The position numbers were made by a program, and so were the translations under genes. A stretch of DNA of 64,000 nt from Tolypothrix sp. PCC 7910 (GTDB taxonomy: Bacteria > Cyanobacteriota > Cyanobacteriia > Cyanobacteriales > Nostocaceae), in contig NZ_CP050440.1 of the NCBI RefSeq assembly GCF_011769525.1, positions 993,501 to 1,057,500 on the forward strand, read 5' to 3'. Shown piece by piece: positions 37,687 through 46,011 of the stretch (positions are counted from its first letter, which is position 1; each line of letters begins with the position of its first letter). A model generated the notes under the pieces. It was not told where the DNA came from, searched no databases, and worked only from the letters and a program-made list of their open reading frames with translations.

Positions 37687-38532
37687 ATGATAAAAAATAT
37701 TAATAATTTACAAAATTTGCAAAATATATCTGGTAAGACTTCCCCAGCAGTTATAGAGATGTTAGAGCAAGAGGCAAAACTAGTTACTATTAGCAAACTA
37801 TTTTTTTTGCTAGTTATTTTTGGTGTTTTGATTTTTTCTTATAGACAAAGTGAAATAAATTTAACCTTGTTGTCACAAGGTAAAGACAACATGGGAGAGT
37901 ACATAAAATCTTATTTCCCTCCAAATTTTAGCGATTGGAAATATTATCTATCAGAAACTATTATTACTATTTCAATGGGAATTTGGGGAACTTTAATGGC
38001 TGCGATCGCAGCTGTTCCTCTTTCCATACTTGCATCTAACAATATGTTTCCAGTCTGGGTTGTACAATTCACACGCCGCCTCTTAGATGCAATGCGTGCT
38101 ATTAACGAAATTGTTTTTGCACTAATATTTGTAGTTGCTGTAGGATTGGGGCCATTTGCAGGTGTATTGGCTTTATTTGTTCATACTACAGGTACTTTAG
38201 GTAAGCTCTTTTCCGAAGCTGTAGAATCAATTGAACCTGGCCCAGTTGAAGGGATTAGAGCCACTGGTGCAAATCAAATTCAAGAAGTCATTTATGGTGT
38301 GATTCCTCAAGTATTACCTTTATGGACTTCTTTTACTCTCTATAGATTTGAGTCCAATGTGCGTTCCGCTTCTGTATTAGGAATTGTCGGTGCTGGTGGT
38401 ATTGGCGTTTCGCTATATCAAAGCTTTGGCGCATTTGAATATCAAAAAGTTTGTGCAATTCTGATTATTTTAATTGTTGCTACTGGCACAATTGATTTGC
38501 TTTCCGCAAAAATTAGAGAGTGGTTGGTTTAA
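37687..38532 (+). CDS. phnE: Phosphonate ABC transporter permease PhnE
   Basis: 281 residues, about six membrane helices. The permease loop EAVESIEPGPVEGIRATGANQIQEVIYGVIPQVLP matches the conserved EAA region of PhnE, and ESNVRSASVLGIVGAGGIG follows. Forms the membrane channel with PhnC. Its stop codon (38530-38532) is two bases from the start of the 175-base heptamer array. Confidence 0.92.
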   Translation: MIKNINNLQNLQNISGKTSPAVIEMLEQEAKLVTISKLFFLLVIFGVLIFSYRQSEINLTLLSQGKDNMGEYIKSYFPPNFSDWKYYLSETIITISMGIWGTLMAAIAAVPLSILASNNMFPVWVVQFTRRLLDAMRAINEIVFALIFVVAVGLGPFAGVLALFVHTTGTLGKLFSEAVESIEPGPVEGIRATGANQIQEVIYGVIPQVLPLWTSFTLYRFESNVRSASVLGIVGAGGIGVSLYQSFGAFEYQKVCAILIILIVATGTIDLLSAKIREWLV

Positions 38533-38533
38533 A

Positions 38534-38708
38534 TGACTGTTGACTGTTGACTGTTGACTGTTGACTGTTGACTGATGACTGATGACTGATGACTGATGAC
38601 TGATGACTGATGACTGATGACTGATGACTGATGACTGATGACTGTTGACTGATGACTGATGACTGATGACTGTTGACTGTTGACTGTTGACTGGTGGCTG
38701 GTGGCTGT
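38534..38708. repeat. Tandem heptamer array, 25 units
   Basis: Unbroken 7-base register for 175 bases: five TGACTGT, ten TGACTGA, one TGACTGT, three TGACTGA, three TGACTGT, one TGACTGG, then TGGCTGG and TGGCTGT. There are no spacers, so it is not CRISPR. It fills exactly the space between the stop codons of phnE and of the convergent four-helix-bundle pseudogene. Confidence 0.95.
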
Positions 38709-39076
38709 TAAATATTATTGGATTTGCGTTTAAGGGAGTTGAGATAGGCATTTAATTTAGGTGATAATTCATCTATGATTGGTTTAATTTTATCTATTTG
38801 TTCTTGGGTTAAAAGTTTGCGCTTACAAGCTAGTCTTAGCCAATGTCTTGTCTCATTTAAAGAACCTCTAGCAATTTTTATGAATCTTTGATTATCCTGT
38901 AAATTATAACGACCATTTCCTTCAGCGATATTAGCACCTATAATATCTGCTGACTTAACAATTTGTTTGCCAATTGTATCTTTTGCAAAACTATCCCATT
39001 TCTCTACAATAAACCAAATTTCATTTGCGAGATTTTCTGATAATTGCTAAACTCGCAAATTTTGAAAGGTTTCCAT
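38708..39076 (-). pseudogene. Four-helix bundle protein (23S rRNA intervening-sequence type) broken by an amber codon
   Basis: Reading leftwards from ATG 39076, the frame gives METFQNLRV, then TAG at 39049-39047, then 113 codons to TAA at 38710-38708. The downstream part (ANEIWFIVEKWDSFAKD, KQIVKSADIIGANIAEGNGRY, RFIKIARGSLNETRHWLRLA) is a clear member of the small four-helix bundle family (TIGR02436 type). There is no ATG, GTG or TTG soon after the stop, so the gene looks dead. In family members this position usually has Tyr (TAT/TAC), one base from TAG. Phase agrees across the stop, so this is a point nonsense mutation, not a frameshift. Confidence 0.8.
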
Positions 39077-39083
39077 AATTGTT

Positions 39084-39197
39084 GATCGTTGACGGTTGAC
39101 GGTTGACGATTAATTGCTAAACTAACTCAACAAGGTCTTTAGCGTCACTATTCTCCTTTAACAGTCATCAGTCACCAGTCAACTGTCATCAGTCATC
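39084..39197. repeat. Heptamer tracts at the 3' end of phnF
   Basis: TTGACGG units at about 39091-39108 and CAGTCA(T/C) units at 39161-39197. The right tract overlaps the end of phnF: its last two Asp codons and stop codon are TGACTGA repeat. Confidence 0.65.
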
Positions 39198-39917
39198 TAA
39201 TAAATTATTTTCAAAAAACAATTCCATGCGATCGCCTCGCAATCTTGTTACGCCATATTCAATTACATTACCTGTTTGATCGACGTTTACTGATTCGGCT
39301 AAAAGAATAGGTTGATTGAGTGGTAGCTGTAACCATTTAGCATCTTGTGGCTGAACTAAACGAGCAGAAACGCAGGTACTACGGCGAATATGATCGCATC
39401 CATATATCTGTTGTAAAAGCTGAGAAATTGATTGTTGTTCTTGCAAAATTTTGATATTTTTTGGCTCTAAAAAATCAGGAAATCGCTTCAGGGGAAAATA
39501 CCCCGTTCCTACACTAATGGGTTCTTCATCTGCAAAACCTAAACGTTCAATTAATGCTACAGGTTCACCATAAGTAATCTCTAATCCTTTGGCGATCGCA
39601 TCATCCGCAGGTACTTCTAATATACGCAATAATTGAAACCTCGCTTGCCAACCCTGCGCTTTCAAGGTTTGGTTATAGCGCACACGCTTACCAATGGCGT
39701 AGCGGATAGTTTTAGCGGCGACAAAAGTCCCTCTTCCTCTATCAACTCGTAATAATCCCTCATTTTTTAGGAGTGCGATCGCTTGTCTAATGGTATGGCG
39801 ATTAACTGCAAACTGTTCCGCTAACTTGGTTTCTGTTGGTAGTTGTTCGCCAACTTGATAAACCCCATGATGAATATTTTGTCTGATTTGGTCAGCAATT
39901 TGAATATATACAGGCAT
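39189..39917 (-). CDS. phnF: GntR/HutC-family regulator PhnF
   Basis: 242 residues. N-terminal winged helix-turn-helix (TKLAEQFAVNRHTIRQAIALLKNEGLLRVDRGRGTFVA, about 29-66) and C-terminal UTRA ligand domain (LIERLGFADEEPISVGTGYFPLKRFP onward, ending YGVTRLRGDRMEL). Represses phosphonate genes in other bacteria until ligand binds. Transcribed away from phnG; a palindrome suited to HutC-type regulators sits between them. The final Asp-Asp-stop is formed by a heptamer repeat tract. Confidence 0.92.
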   Translation of the reverse strand: MPVYIQIADQIRQNIHHGVYQVGEQLPTETKLAEQFAVNRHTIRQAIALLKNEGLLRVDRGRGTFVAAKTIRYAIGKRVRYNQTLKAQGWQARFQLLRILEVPADDAIAKGLEITYGEPVALIERLGFADEEPISVGTGYFPLKRFPDFLEPKNIKILQEQQSISQLLQQIYGCDHIRRSTCVSARLVQPQDAKWLQLPLNQPILLAESVNVDQTGNVIEYGVTRLRGDRMELFFENNLLDD

Positions 39918-39929
39918 TATTTTTTTTGA

Positions 39930-39999
39930 TGGTTGACTGTTGACTGTTGACTGTTGACTGTTGACTGTTAACTGTTAACGGTGAACAGTGAACTGTCAA
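39930..39999. repeat. Heptamer tract upstream of phnF
   Basis: Five GTTGACT units, then GTTAACTGTTAACGGTGAACAG and AACTGTCAAC which can pair back. Lies within the phnF promoter region; the repeated TTGAC could mimic -35 hexamers. Confidence 0.7.
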
Positions 40000-40052
40000 C
40001 AAATTTTCCCTAATTAGATTGTCAAGTTGTCCGAATTGCGTTAATGTACTCT

Positions 40053-40070
40053 CATCTAGATGTCTAGACA
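40053..40070. promoter_or_regulatory. Overlapping palindromes, candidate PhnF operator
   Basis: CATCTAGATG (40053-40062) and TGTCTAGACA (40061-40070) are both perfect 10-bp palindromes sharing two bases. HutC-subfamily GntR regulators bind TGT-N4-ACA-like palindromes of this size. The site lies 42 bases before phnG and in the divergent phnF-phnG region. Confidence 0.6.
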
Positions 40071-40111
40071 AGTTAAGAATAGTTTAAAACAAAATACCCT
40101 AAACCAACCCT

Positions 40112-40567
40112 ATGCCTACTGTGAGCGAGCGACAAGCATGGATGGCAACATTAGCGAAGGCTGAGTTAGATATATTTGAAAAATTGGTCAATAAGTTAGA
40201 TAATTTGCCTGAATATAGCTTTTTACGCTCTCCAGAAATTGGACTGGCGATGGTGCGGGGACGTGCTGGCGGTACAGGGGAGGCGTTTAATTTAGGCGAA
40301 ATTACCATGACTCGATGTGTTGTGCAGTTAGAGAATCAAGGAGAAGAAGCGATCGCAGGATTTGGATATGTCGCTGGGCGATCGCACCGCCATGCAGAAT
40401 TAGCAGCTTTATGTGATGCATTACTACAAACTCCACATTGGTGCGATCGCATTCAAGCTGAAGTCATTCAACCCTTGCAAATAGAAAGCCAAAAGCAGCA
40501 GGAACTTCAACAACGCCAAACAGAAGCGACAAAGGTTAATTTCTTCACAATGGTGAGAGGGGAATAA
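40112..40567 (+). CDS. phnG: C-P lyase subunit PhnG
   Basis: 151 residues. RQAWMATLAKAELDIFEKL at the N-terminus, RSPEIGLAMVRGRAGGTGEAFNLGEITMTRCVV and AGFGYVAGRSHRHAELAALCDALLQ are conserved in PhnG. It forms the PhnGHIJ core complex and with PhnI/H/L attaches the phosphonate to the ribose of ATP. First gene of the lyase operon, directly behind the candidate PhnF site. Confidence 0.93.
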   Translation: MPTVSERQAWMATLAKAELDIFEKLVNKLDNLPEYSFLRSPEIGLAMVRGRAGGTGEAFNLGEITMTRCVVQLENQGEEAIAGFGYVAGRSHRHAELAALCDALLQTPHWCDRIQAEVIQPLQIESQKQQELQQRQTEATKVNFFTMVRGE

Positions 40568-40619
40568 ATGATGACGGTTGATAGTTGACTGATGACAGTT
40601 AATAAATGACAAATGAAAA

Positions 40620-41222
40620 ATGACTAAAGTTACACAATTACCAGGGTTACAAGATTCGATTCATGATGCACAAAGGACGTTTCGGGCGTTGTTGGATGCT
40701 CATGCACGTCCGGGGATAGCTTATCAGATAACAGCGCAAATGAGCGTACCTGCGGGTTTAACGGCTGCTTGTGGGGCTGCTTGTTTAACTTTATTGGATT
40801 TGGATGTTGTGGTTTGGTTACAACCGAGTTTTGATGCTCAAGTTAAAGCTTGGTTGTTGTTCCATAGTGGCTGTCGCTTTACGCAGTATCCAGAGGAAGC
40901 TGAATTTGCTTTAATTCAAGATTTAGCAGCGTTACCAGAATTACCTATTTTTAATTGGGGAACGGCTGAAAAACCGGAAGCTTCAACAACATTATTAGTA
41001 CAGATAGAAAATTTTGAAATGGGAGAACCTGTAATTTTAACAGGGCCAGGAATTTTAGAAGAACGTGTTATTGCACCTACAATTCCCTCTGATTTTTGGA
41101 ATTTCTTGACACAGAATCACCAAGCCTATCCGCAAGGTGTAGACGTATTTTTATTTACAGAAAATGCAGTAATAGGGCTACCTAGAACTAGTAATTCAAA
41201 ATTCAAAATGAAAGAAATATGA
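40620..41222 (+). CDS. phnH: C-P lyase subunit PhnH
   Basis: 200 residues. PGLQDSIHDAQRTFRALLDAHARPG near 8-32, GAACLTLLDLDVVVWL and the late HQAYPQGVDVFLFTENAVIGLPRT segment identify PhnH, a structural subunit of the core. The last nine residues (NSKFKMKEI) come from an ATTCAAA dispersed repeat at about 41193-41210, so the natural C-terminus has been replaced or extended. Confidence 0.92.
   Translation: MTKVTQLPGLQDSIHDAQRTFRALLDAHARPGIAYQITAQMSVPAGLTAACGAACLTLLDLDVVVWLQPSFDAQVKAWLLFHSGCRFTQYPEEAEFALIQDLAALPELPIFNWGTAEKPEASTTLLVQIENFEMGEPVILTGPGILEERVIAPTIPSDFWNFLTQNHQAYPQGVDVFLFTENAVIGLPRTSNSKFKMKEI
41193..41212. repeat. ATTCAAA tandem repeat inside the end of phnH
   Basis: AATTCAAAATTCAAAATG, in frame with phnH. 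The same unit is inserted in phnI at 42356-42388. Confidence 0.65.
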
Positions 41223-41335
41223 TCTACTCTCTAGAAACTGGAAATCAAGCAAACTCTTGAAATTATTACGAATGACGAATGACCAATGACCAATGACAGC
41301 CCTTACCAGTTATCTTTAATTGTACCGACCTACTT

Positions 41336-41797
41336 ATGAATATTAATATTCGTATTGCAAACCGAGAAGATTTACCTCTCTTAAATCAGTTATATGCTGA
41401 CATGGATGGTCAACCACCCATACCCAAAAATGATTTAGAAAAAATCTTTACAGAAATCACACAAGTTCCTAATTATCACATTTATATTGCTTATTTAAAT
41501 GAGCAACCTGTAGGGACTTTTAGCCTTCTTTATGCACCAACAATGATGCATCAGGGATATCACAAATTTGCAGTTCTAGATTCAGTAACTGTTATTTCTT
41601 CTATGCGAGGACAAGGAATAGGTAGCGAAATGGTAAAAGCTGCGCTCAAACTTAGTGCTGAAGCTGGGTGTTATAAAATGATGCTCTCTTCTAATTTAAA
41701 ACGCGATCGCGCCCATCAATTCTATCAATCACTAGGTTTCGAGCAACACGGCTGGAGCTTTAAATGCATACTCCAACCAACCCAAAATTTCGCATAA
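41336..41797 (+). CDS. GNAT acetyltransferase, PhnO-like
   Basis: 153 residues. GNAT fold: HIYIAYLNEQPVGTFSL (beta 2-4), LDSVTVISSMRGQGIGSEMVKAAL with the acetyl-CoA loop RGQGIGS near 98-104, and LSSNLKRDRAHQFYQSLGFEQH. The N/S-KR-x-AH-FY pattern matches aminoalkylphosphonate N-acetyltransferase PhnO, which acylates aminomethyl- or aminoethylphosphonates before C-P cleavage. Placement between phnH and phnI supports that role. Preceded by AATGACC repeats at about 41270-41299. Confidence 0.78.
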   Translation: MNINIRIANREDLPLLNQLYADMDGQPPIPKNDLEKIFTEITQVPNYHIYIAYLNEQPVGTFSLLYAPTMMHQGYHKFAVLDSVTVISSMRGQGIGSEMVKAALKLSAEAGCYKMMLSSNLKRDRAHQFYQSLGFEQHGWSFKCILQPTQNFA

Positions 41798-41839
41798 TCC
41801 CCAGTCATCAGTCATCAGTCAACCATCAACAAAAAGTAT

Positions 41840-43126
41840 ATGCCATACGTTGCAGTCAAAGGTGGAGAACAAGCAATTCAAAATGCAGAAGCACTACTGA
41901 AAAATAGGCGCAGAGGCGATCCGAAAATTCCTGAATTAACTGTAGACCAGATTGAACAACAGTTAACTCTAGCAGTAGAAAGGGTAATGTGTGAAGGTAG
42001 TTTATATGACCGAGAGTTAGCATCTCTAGCTATTAAACAATCTTGGGGTGATTTAGTCGAAGCAGTTTTCTTATTACGCGCCTATCGGACAACACTCCCC
42101 CGTTTTTACTACAGCCAACCCTTAGACACCAGCAAAATGCAGATTCAACGCCGCATTTCTGCCATTTTTAAAGATGTCCCTGGAGGGCAAAAGTTAGGCC
42201 CTACTTTTGACTATATTCACCGTCTACTAGATTTTAAATTAATAGCAGAAGGACAACTACCACCAGCAGCAGAAGCAGAAGCCATTACAGAATCAATTCC
42301 GCGTGTAATTGACACCCTAGATCAAGAGGGATTGATGCAAGCAGAAGAAGTAATCAATTCAAAATTCAAAATTCAAAATTCAAAATTAAAGAATTGTGAG
42401 ATTAAAGAAACACAGCAAGAATTTCTTAATCCCCAGTCAACAGTCAACAGTCAACAGTCAACAACCAACAGTCAACAGCCATTTGATATAACTCGCCAAC
42501 CATTAACCATTCCAGCTAAAAGAGATGCGAGATTGCAAAATCTAGCGCGTGCGGATGAGGGTTTTTTGCTATCTCTGGCTTATTCTACACAACGGGGTTA
42601 TGGCAGAAACCATCCGTTTGCGGGAGAGATTCGCATGGGGGAAGTAGAGGTGGTGATTTGTCCTGAAGAATTGGGATTTGAAATTGCGATCGCAGATATT
42701 ACTGTCACAGAAGTGCAAATGGTTAATCAATTTAAAGGTAGTAAAGAATTACCCGCACAATTTACCCGTGGTTATGGACTCACCTTTGGTTATAACGAAC
42801 GTAAAGCTATGTCGATGGCGTTGGTAGATAGAGCAATGCGCGCTGAAGAATTAGGAGAAACGATTCAAGGGCCAGCGCAAAATGTTGAATTTGTGCTTTT
42901 ACACTCCGATAATGTGGAAGCTCAAGGTTTTGTGCAACATCTCAAACTTCCACACTATATTGACTTTCAAGCAGAGTTAAATTTAGTAAGAAAAATTCGA
43001 CAGCAACAAGTAAATAATCAATCATCAGATTTAACAGTTATACCGGAAGAATCACAGGTTTCAGAAAGTCAGGAATTAAACAGGGAAACTTTTCCTTTTA
43101 GTCAGGTTTATAGCAGTCCTAAATGA
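41840..43126 (+). CDS. phnI: C-P lyase subunit PhnI, with an in-frame repeat insertion
   Basis: 428 residues, longer than the usual 355-380. PhnI is the nucleosidase that attaches phosphonate to ribose with displacement of adenine. Conserved blocks: MPYVAVKGGEQAIQNAEALL, MCEGSLYDRELASLAIKQSWGDLVEAVFLLRAYRTT, LARADEGFLLSLAYSTQRGYGRNHPFAGEIRMGEV and FVQHLKLPHYIDFQAEL. Between residues about 173 and 215 lies Ser/Gln/Asn-rich sequence (KFKIQNSKLKN, STVNSQQST) encoded by an ATTCAAA tandem repeat and a GTCAACA heptamer tract. The insert keeps the frame and falls before the main catalytic block, so the enzyme may still fold. Confidence 0.92.
   Translation: MPYVAVKGGEQAIQNAEALLKNRRRGDPKIPELTVDQIEQQLTLAVERVMCEGSLYDRELASLAIKQSWGDLVEAVFLLRAYRTTLPRFYYSQPLDTSKMQIQRRISAIFKDVPGGQKLGPTFDYIHRLLDFKLIAEGQLPPAAEAEAITESIPRVIDTLDQEGLMQAEEVINSKFKIQNSKLKNCEIKETQQEFLNPQSTVNSQQSTTNSQQPFDITRQPLTIPAKRDARLQNLARADEGFLLSLAYSTQRGYGRNHPFAGEIRMGEVEVVICPEELGFEIAIADITVTEVQMVNQFKGSKELPAQFTRGYGLTFGYNERKAMSMALVDRAMRAEELGETIQGPAQNVEFVLLHSDNVEAQGFVQHLKLPHYIDFQAELNLVRKIRQQQVNNQSSDLTVIPEESQVSESQELNRETFPFSQVYSSPK
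42356..42478. repeat. Repeat insertion within phnI
   Basis: ATTCAAA repeats at 42356-42388 and GTCAACA heptamers at 42435-42478 are the same as tracts between genes. They add about 42 codons with no stop, forming a low-complexity loop. Confidence 0.8.
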
Positions 43127-43159
43127 TTTGAAAAATATTAGTATGTAGGTTTGTTGAAA

Positions 43160-43182
43160 GTCAACAGTCAACAGTCAACAGC
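43160..43182. repeat. Heptamer tract between phnI and the phnM-like gene
   Basis: AGTCAACAGTCAACAGTCAACAG, three to four units. Confidence 0.6.
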
Positions 43183-43259
43183 CAAAACCGATATTTTTTA
43201 CAACTGAACTAGGATGGCTATAGATATTTTATTAATCAGTCACAAATGGGTGTAAGTCA

Positions 43260-44468
43260 GTGACAAAAACACATTCTATTCAAACATTATCAAAATTAAA
43301 TAATACAAAAATTGCGATTCAAGGAGTAGATGTATTAACTCCTGATGGTTGGGTGAAAGATACCAAAGTTTTAATTGAAGATGGGCAATTTATTAGTATT
43401 AATCAGGCAACAAGCCCTAATGGATTTTATCTGGTAAATGCTCAAGGTCTCCAGATGTTACCAGGAATTATTGACTTACATGGTGATGCTTTTGAGAGGA
43501 TGATTTGTCCTCGTCCGGGAGTTAATTTTCCTCTACCAATAGCGATCGCAGATAATGACCGTAACCTCTTAGCATCCGGTATCACTACTTTTTACTGCTC
43601 AATTACTGACTCTTACGAACCAGGGTTACGCAGTCGCGATTCTGCTCGTGCTTTAATTGACTTCATTTTAGGGGTAGGTAAACAAGTTTTACACTGCAAT
43701 CATCGCATTCATATTAGACATGAAGAAGCAAATATAGCCGGACATGAAGAGTTATGTGACTGGATGGTATCGGGAAAAGTAGATCTTTTATCTATCAACG
43801 ATCACCTACCACCCCAAGGTAATCAACAAAGATTTAGCCGCTATATCAATAGTGTTAAGCAGAGATCGTCCATGTCTCTAGAAGAGATTGAAAAGTTAAT
43901 CAATCAGGTAACAGCAAAGCGACATGAAGGCGACGCACAAATACAAGAACTGGTGGAATTAGCTCATAAATATAAGATTCCCCTTGCATCCCATGATGAT
44001 GATAGCCTCGAAAAAGTCTTACTTAGTCAACAGCGCCAAGTTGCGATCGCAGAATTTCCCGCGACTGTAGATTTAGCAGCAAAGTGTCGTGAATATGGTG
44101 CAGCTGTCCTCATGGGTGCGCCTAACTTAGTCCGTGGTGGTTCTCACTTAGGTTTAATGAGTGTAGCTGAAGCGGTGAAAAATAACGTTATCGATTGTCT
44201 TTGCTCAGATTATCATTATCCTTCTCTGTTTTACGCCCCCTTCAAACTGCAAGAATTAGACTTAATGTCATTTGAAAAAGCATGGTCATTAGTTTCCAGT
44301 TGTCCAGCAGAAGCAGCAGGAATTAGCGATCGCAAAGGCAAAATCGCCCCAGGTTTAGACGCAGATTTCCTCTTGATATCTCCTAATAATTCCTTACCAT
44401 CTGCAATTACCGCGATTTCATCTGTATACGTAGCCGGACAAGAAGTCGCCCGCTACCAAATCCAATAA
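43260..44468 (+). CDS. PhnM-like amidohydrolase, diverged paralogue
   Basis: 402 residues from GTG 43260. Amidohydrolase barrel: IDLHGDAFERM (first metal site, Gly-Asp-Ala-Phe-Glu in place of the usual HTDNLE), LSINDHLPPQGNQQRFSRY, PLASHDDDSLEKV and VLMGAPNLVRGGSHLG, ending GKIAPGLDADFLLI. PhnM removes pyrophosphate from ribose-phosphonate triphosphate. A second, more typical PhnM is encoded at 47709. Shared motifs MGAPNLV-GGSH and SHDD show common ancestry; altered residues suggest a changed substrate. Placed between phnI and the HD gene. Confidence 0.85.
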   Translation: MTKTHSIQTLSKLNNTKIAIQGVDVLTPDGWVKDTKVLIEDGQFISINQATSPNGFYLVNAQGLQMLPGIIDLHGDAFERMICPRPGVNFPLPIAIADNDRNLLASGITTFYCSITDSYEPGLRSRDSARALIDFILGVGKQVLHCNHRIHIRHEEANIAGHEELCDWMVSGKVDLLSINDHLPPQGNQQRFSRYINSVKQRSSMSLEEIEKLINQVTAKRHEGDAQIQELVELAHKYKIPLASHDDDSLEKVLLSQQRQVAIAEFPATVDLAAKCREYGAAVLMGAPNLVRGGSHLGLMSVAEAVKNNVIDCLCSDYHYPSLFYAPFKLQELDLMSFEKAWSLVSSCPAEAAGISDRKGKIAPGLDADFLLISPNNSLPSAITAISSVYVAGQEVARYQIQ

Positions 44469-44474
44469 ACACCC

Positions 44475-44502
44475 AGTCAACCGTCAACCGTCAACCGTCA
44501 AC
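44475..44502. repeat. Heptamer tract upstream of HD gene
   Basis: AGTCAACC then CGTCAAC units, four copies, filling most of the 42-base gap. Confidence 0.6.
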
Positions 44503-44510
44503 ATTTATAT

Positions 44511-45068
44511 ATGAACCCTACCATCGAAAACATCATTAACCTATTCACCGAAAAAGGTTCTCAATTGTATGGTGCGGAAGCTGTCAGCCAACTAGAACAC
44601 GCCTTGCAATGTGCTAGCCTCGCTGAACAATCAGGTCAAAGCCATGAATTAATTACTGCTTGTTTACTCCATGATTTAGGACATTTAATTCATGATTTAG
44701 GCGACAATCCCGCTAGCCAAGGTATAGATGATCATCACGAACATCGCGCCATACCTTTACTAAAGCAGATTTTCACTTCAGCAGTCACAGAACCAATTAG
44801 GCTGCATGTCGTCGCCAAGCGTTATCTTTGCTCAATCAATCCTGAATATTGGGATAGTCTCTCAGCTGCTTCCAAACGCAGCTTAGAACTGCAAGGAGGC
44901 ATATTTTCCCCAGAACAAGCAGAGCAATTTATTCAACAACCCTACGCCGAAGATGCAGTACAGCTAAGAATTTACGACGACAAAGCCAAAATCCAAAATC
45001 TACCCACCCCTGACTTAAACCACTTCACCCAATACATGAACACCTCTTTACTATCCCCCATCCAATGA
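44511..45068 (+). CDS. PhnZ-type HD-domain di-iron phosphonate oxygenase
   Basis: 185 residues. HD fold with all ligands expected for PhnZ: His30 (QLEH), His54-Asp55 (LLHDLGH), His76, His99 (LHVVAKRYL) and Asp156/157 (IYDDKAK); lid residues Tyr20 and Glu23 (YGAEAV) are also in place, at an offset of about four from PhnZ. PhnZ oxidatively splits 2-amino-1-hydroxyethylphosphonate to glycine and phosphate after hydroxylation by PhnY. No PhnY gene is seen. The gene overlaps phnJ by four bases (ATGA), so it is made together with the C-P lyase. Confidence 0.83.
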   Translation: MNPTIENIINLFTEKGSQLYGAEAVSQLEHALQCASLAEQSGQSHELITACLLHDLGHLIHDLGDNPASQGIDDHHEHRAIPLLKQIFTSAVTEPIRLHVVAKRYLCSINPEYWDSLSAASKRSLELQGGIFSPEQAEQFIQQPYAEDAVQLRIYDDKAKIQNLPTPDLNHFTQYMNTSLLSPIQ

Positions 45069-45946
45069 CTATTTCTCCCAGTCCCCAATCCCCAATCCCC
45101 AGTCCCCAGTCCCCAGAAACTGGATTTAACTTCGCCTACCTAGACGAACAAACAAAGCGTTCTATTCGCCGTGCTTTGCTGAAAGCTGTGGCGATTCCCG
45201 GACATCAAATACCCTTTTCTTCCAGAGAAATGCCCATGTCTTACGGTTGGGGTACTGGGGGAATTCAGGTAACGGCTGCTGTAATTGGTCAAACTGATGT
45301 CCTGAAAGTCATCGATCAAGGTGCAGATGACACCACAAACGCTGTGAATATTCGTCGCTTTTTCAAAAAAGTTTGTGGTGTAGAAACAACAGAACATACC
45401 CAAGAAGCCACTCTGATTCAGACGCGCCATCGCATACCCGAAACACCACTCAAGGACGGACAGATTTTAGTTTACCAAGTACCAATTCCCGAACCATTGC
45501 GCTGGTTAGAACCCTCGTCTGTAGAGACAGGAAAAATGCACGCTTTAGAAGAATATGGGGCGATGTACGTCAAACTTTACGAAGACATCACCACACATGG
45601 ACACATTGCCACATCCTACGATTATCCCGTAATGGTGCATGACCGTTATTTAATGAGTCCTAGCCCTATCCCCCGCTTTGATAATCCCAAAATGAATATG
45701 AGTCCCGCATTGCAATTATTTGGCGCAGGGAGAGAAAAACGCATATATGCAATTCCGCCCTACACCAAAGTCAAAAGCCTAGATTTTGAAGACCATCCTT
45801 TCACCGTAGAAAAATGGAATAAAGCTTGTGAGTTATGCGGTTCCACAGAAAGCTATTTAGATGAAGTTGTGATTGATGACCAAGGTGGGCGAATGTGGAT
45901 TTGTTCAGATACGGATTTTTGTAATAAAAGAAGTATTGACGGTTGA
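45065..45946 (+). CDS. phnJ: C-P lyase catalytic subunit PhnJ (radical SAM)
   Basis: 293 residues. Catalytic cysteines visible: Cys255 and Cys258 (ACELCG), Cys280 (WICSD) and Cys286 (DFC), spaced as in the known enzyme (Cys241/244/266/272 in E. coli). YGWGTGGIQ carries the glycyl-radical glycine. It cleaves the C-P bond of ribose-1-phosphonate-5-phosphate. The first 18 residues (SPSPQSPIPSPQSPE) come from a CCCCAGT/CCCCAAT repeat inserted at the gene start, and the stop TGA lies in the TTGACGG tract that follows. Translation start overlaps the HD gene. Confidence 0.95.
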   Translation: MTISPSPQSPIPSPQSPETGFNFAYLDEQTKRSIRRALLKAVAIPGHQIPFSSREMPMSYGWGTGGIQVTAAVIGQTDVLKVIDQGADDTTNAVNIRRFFKKVCGVETTEHTQEATLIQTRHRIPETPLKDGQILVYQVPIPEPLRWLEPSSVETGKMHALEEYGAMYVKLYEDITTHGHIATSYDYPVMVHDRYLMSPSPIPRFDNPKMNMSPALQLFGAGREKRIYAIPPYTKVKSLDFEDHPFTVEKWNKACELCGSTESYLDEVVIDDQGGRMWICSDTDFCNKRSIDG

Positions 45947-45983
45947 CGGTTGACTGATGACTGATGACTGATGACTGTTGATC
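45936..45983. repeat. Heptamer tract overlapping the end of phnJ
   Basis: TTGACGGTTGACGGTTGACTGA then TGACTGA units. The phnJ stop codon (45944-45946) is in it. It continues into an ATGCCCC repeat (45985-46008) up to phnK. Confidence 0.75.
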
Positions 45984-46011
45984 AATGCCCCATTGCCCCA
46001 TACCCAATAAA

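Noticed and set aside
38534-38708. CRISPR array
   Set aside because: The array has a 7-base unit repeated without unique spacers; it is a simple tandem repeat.
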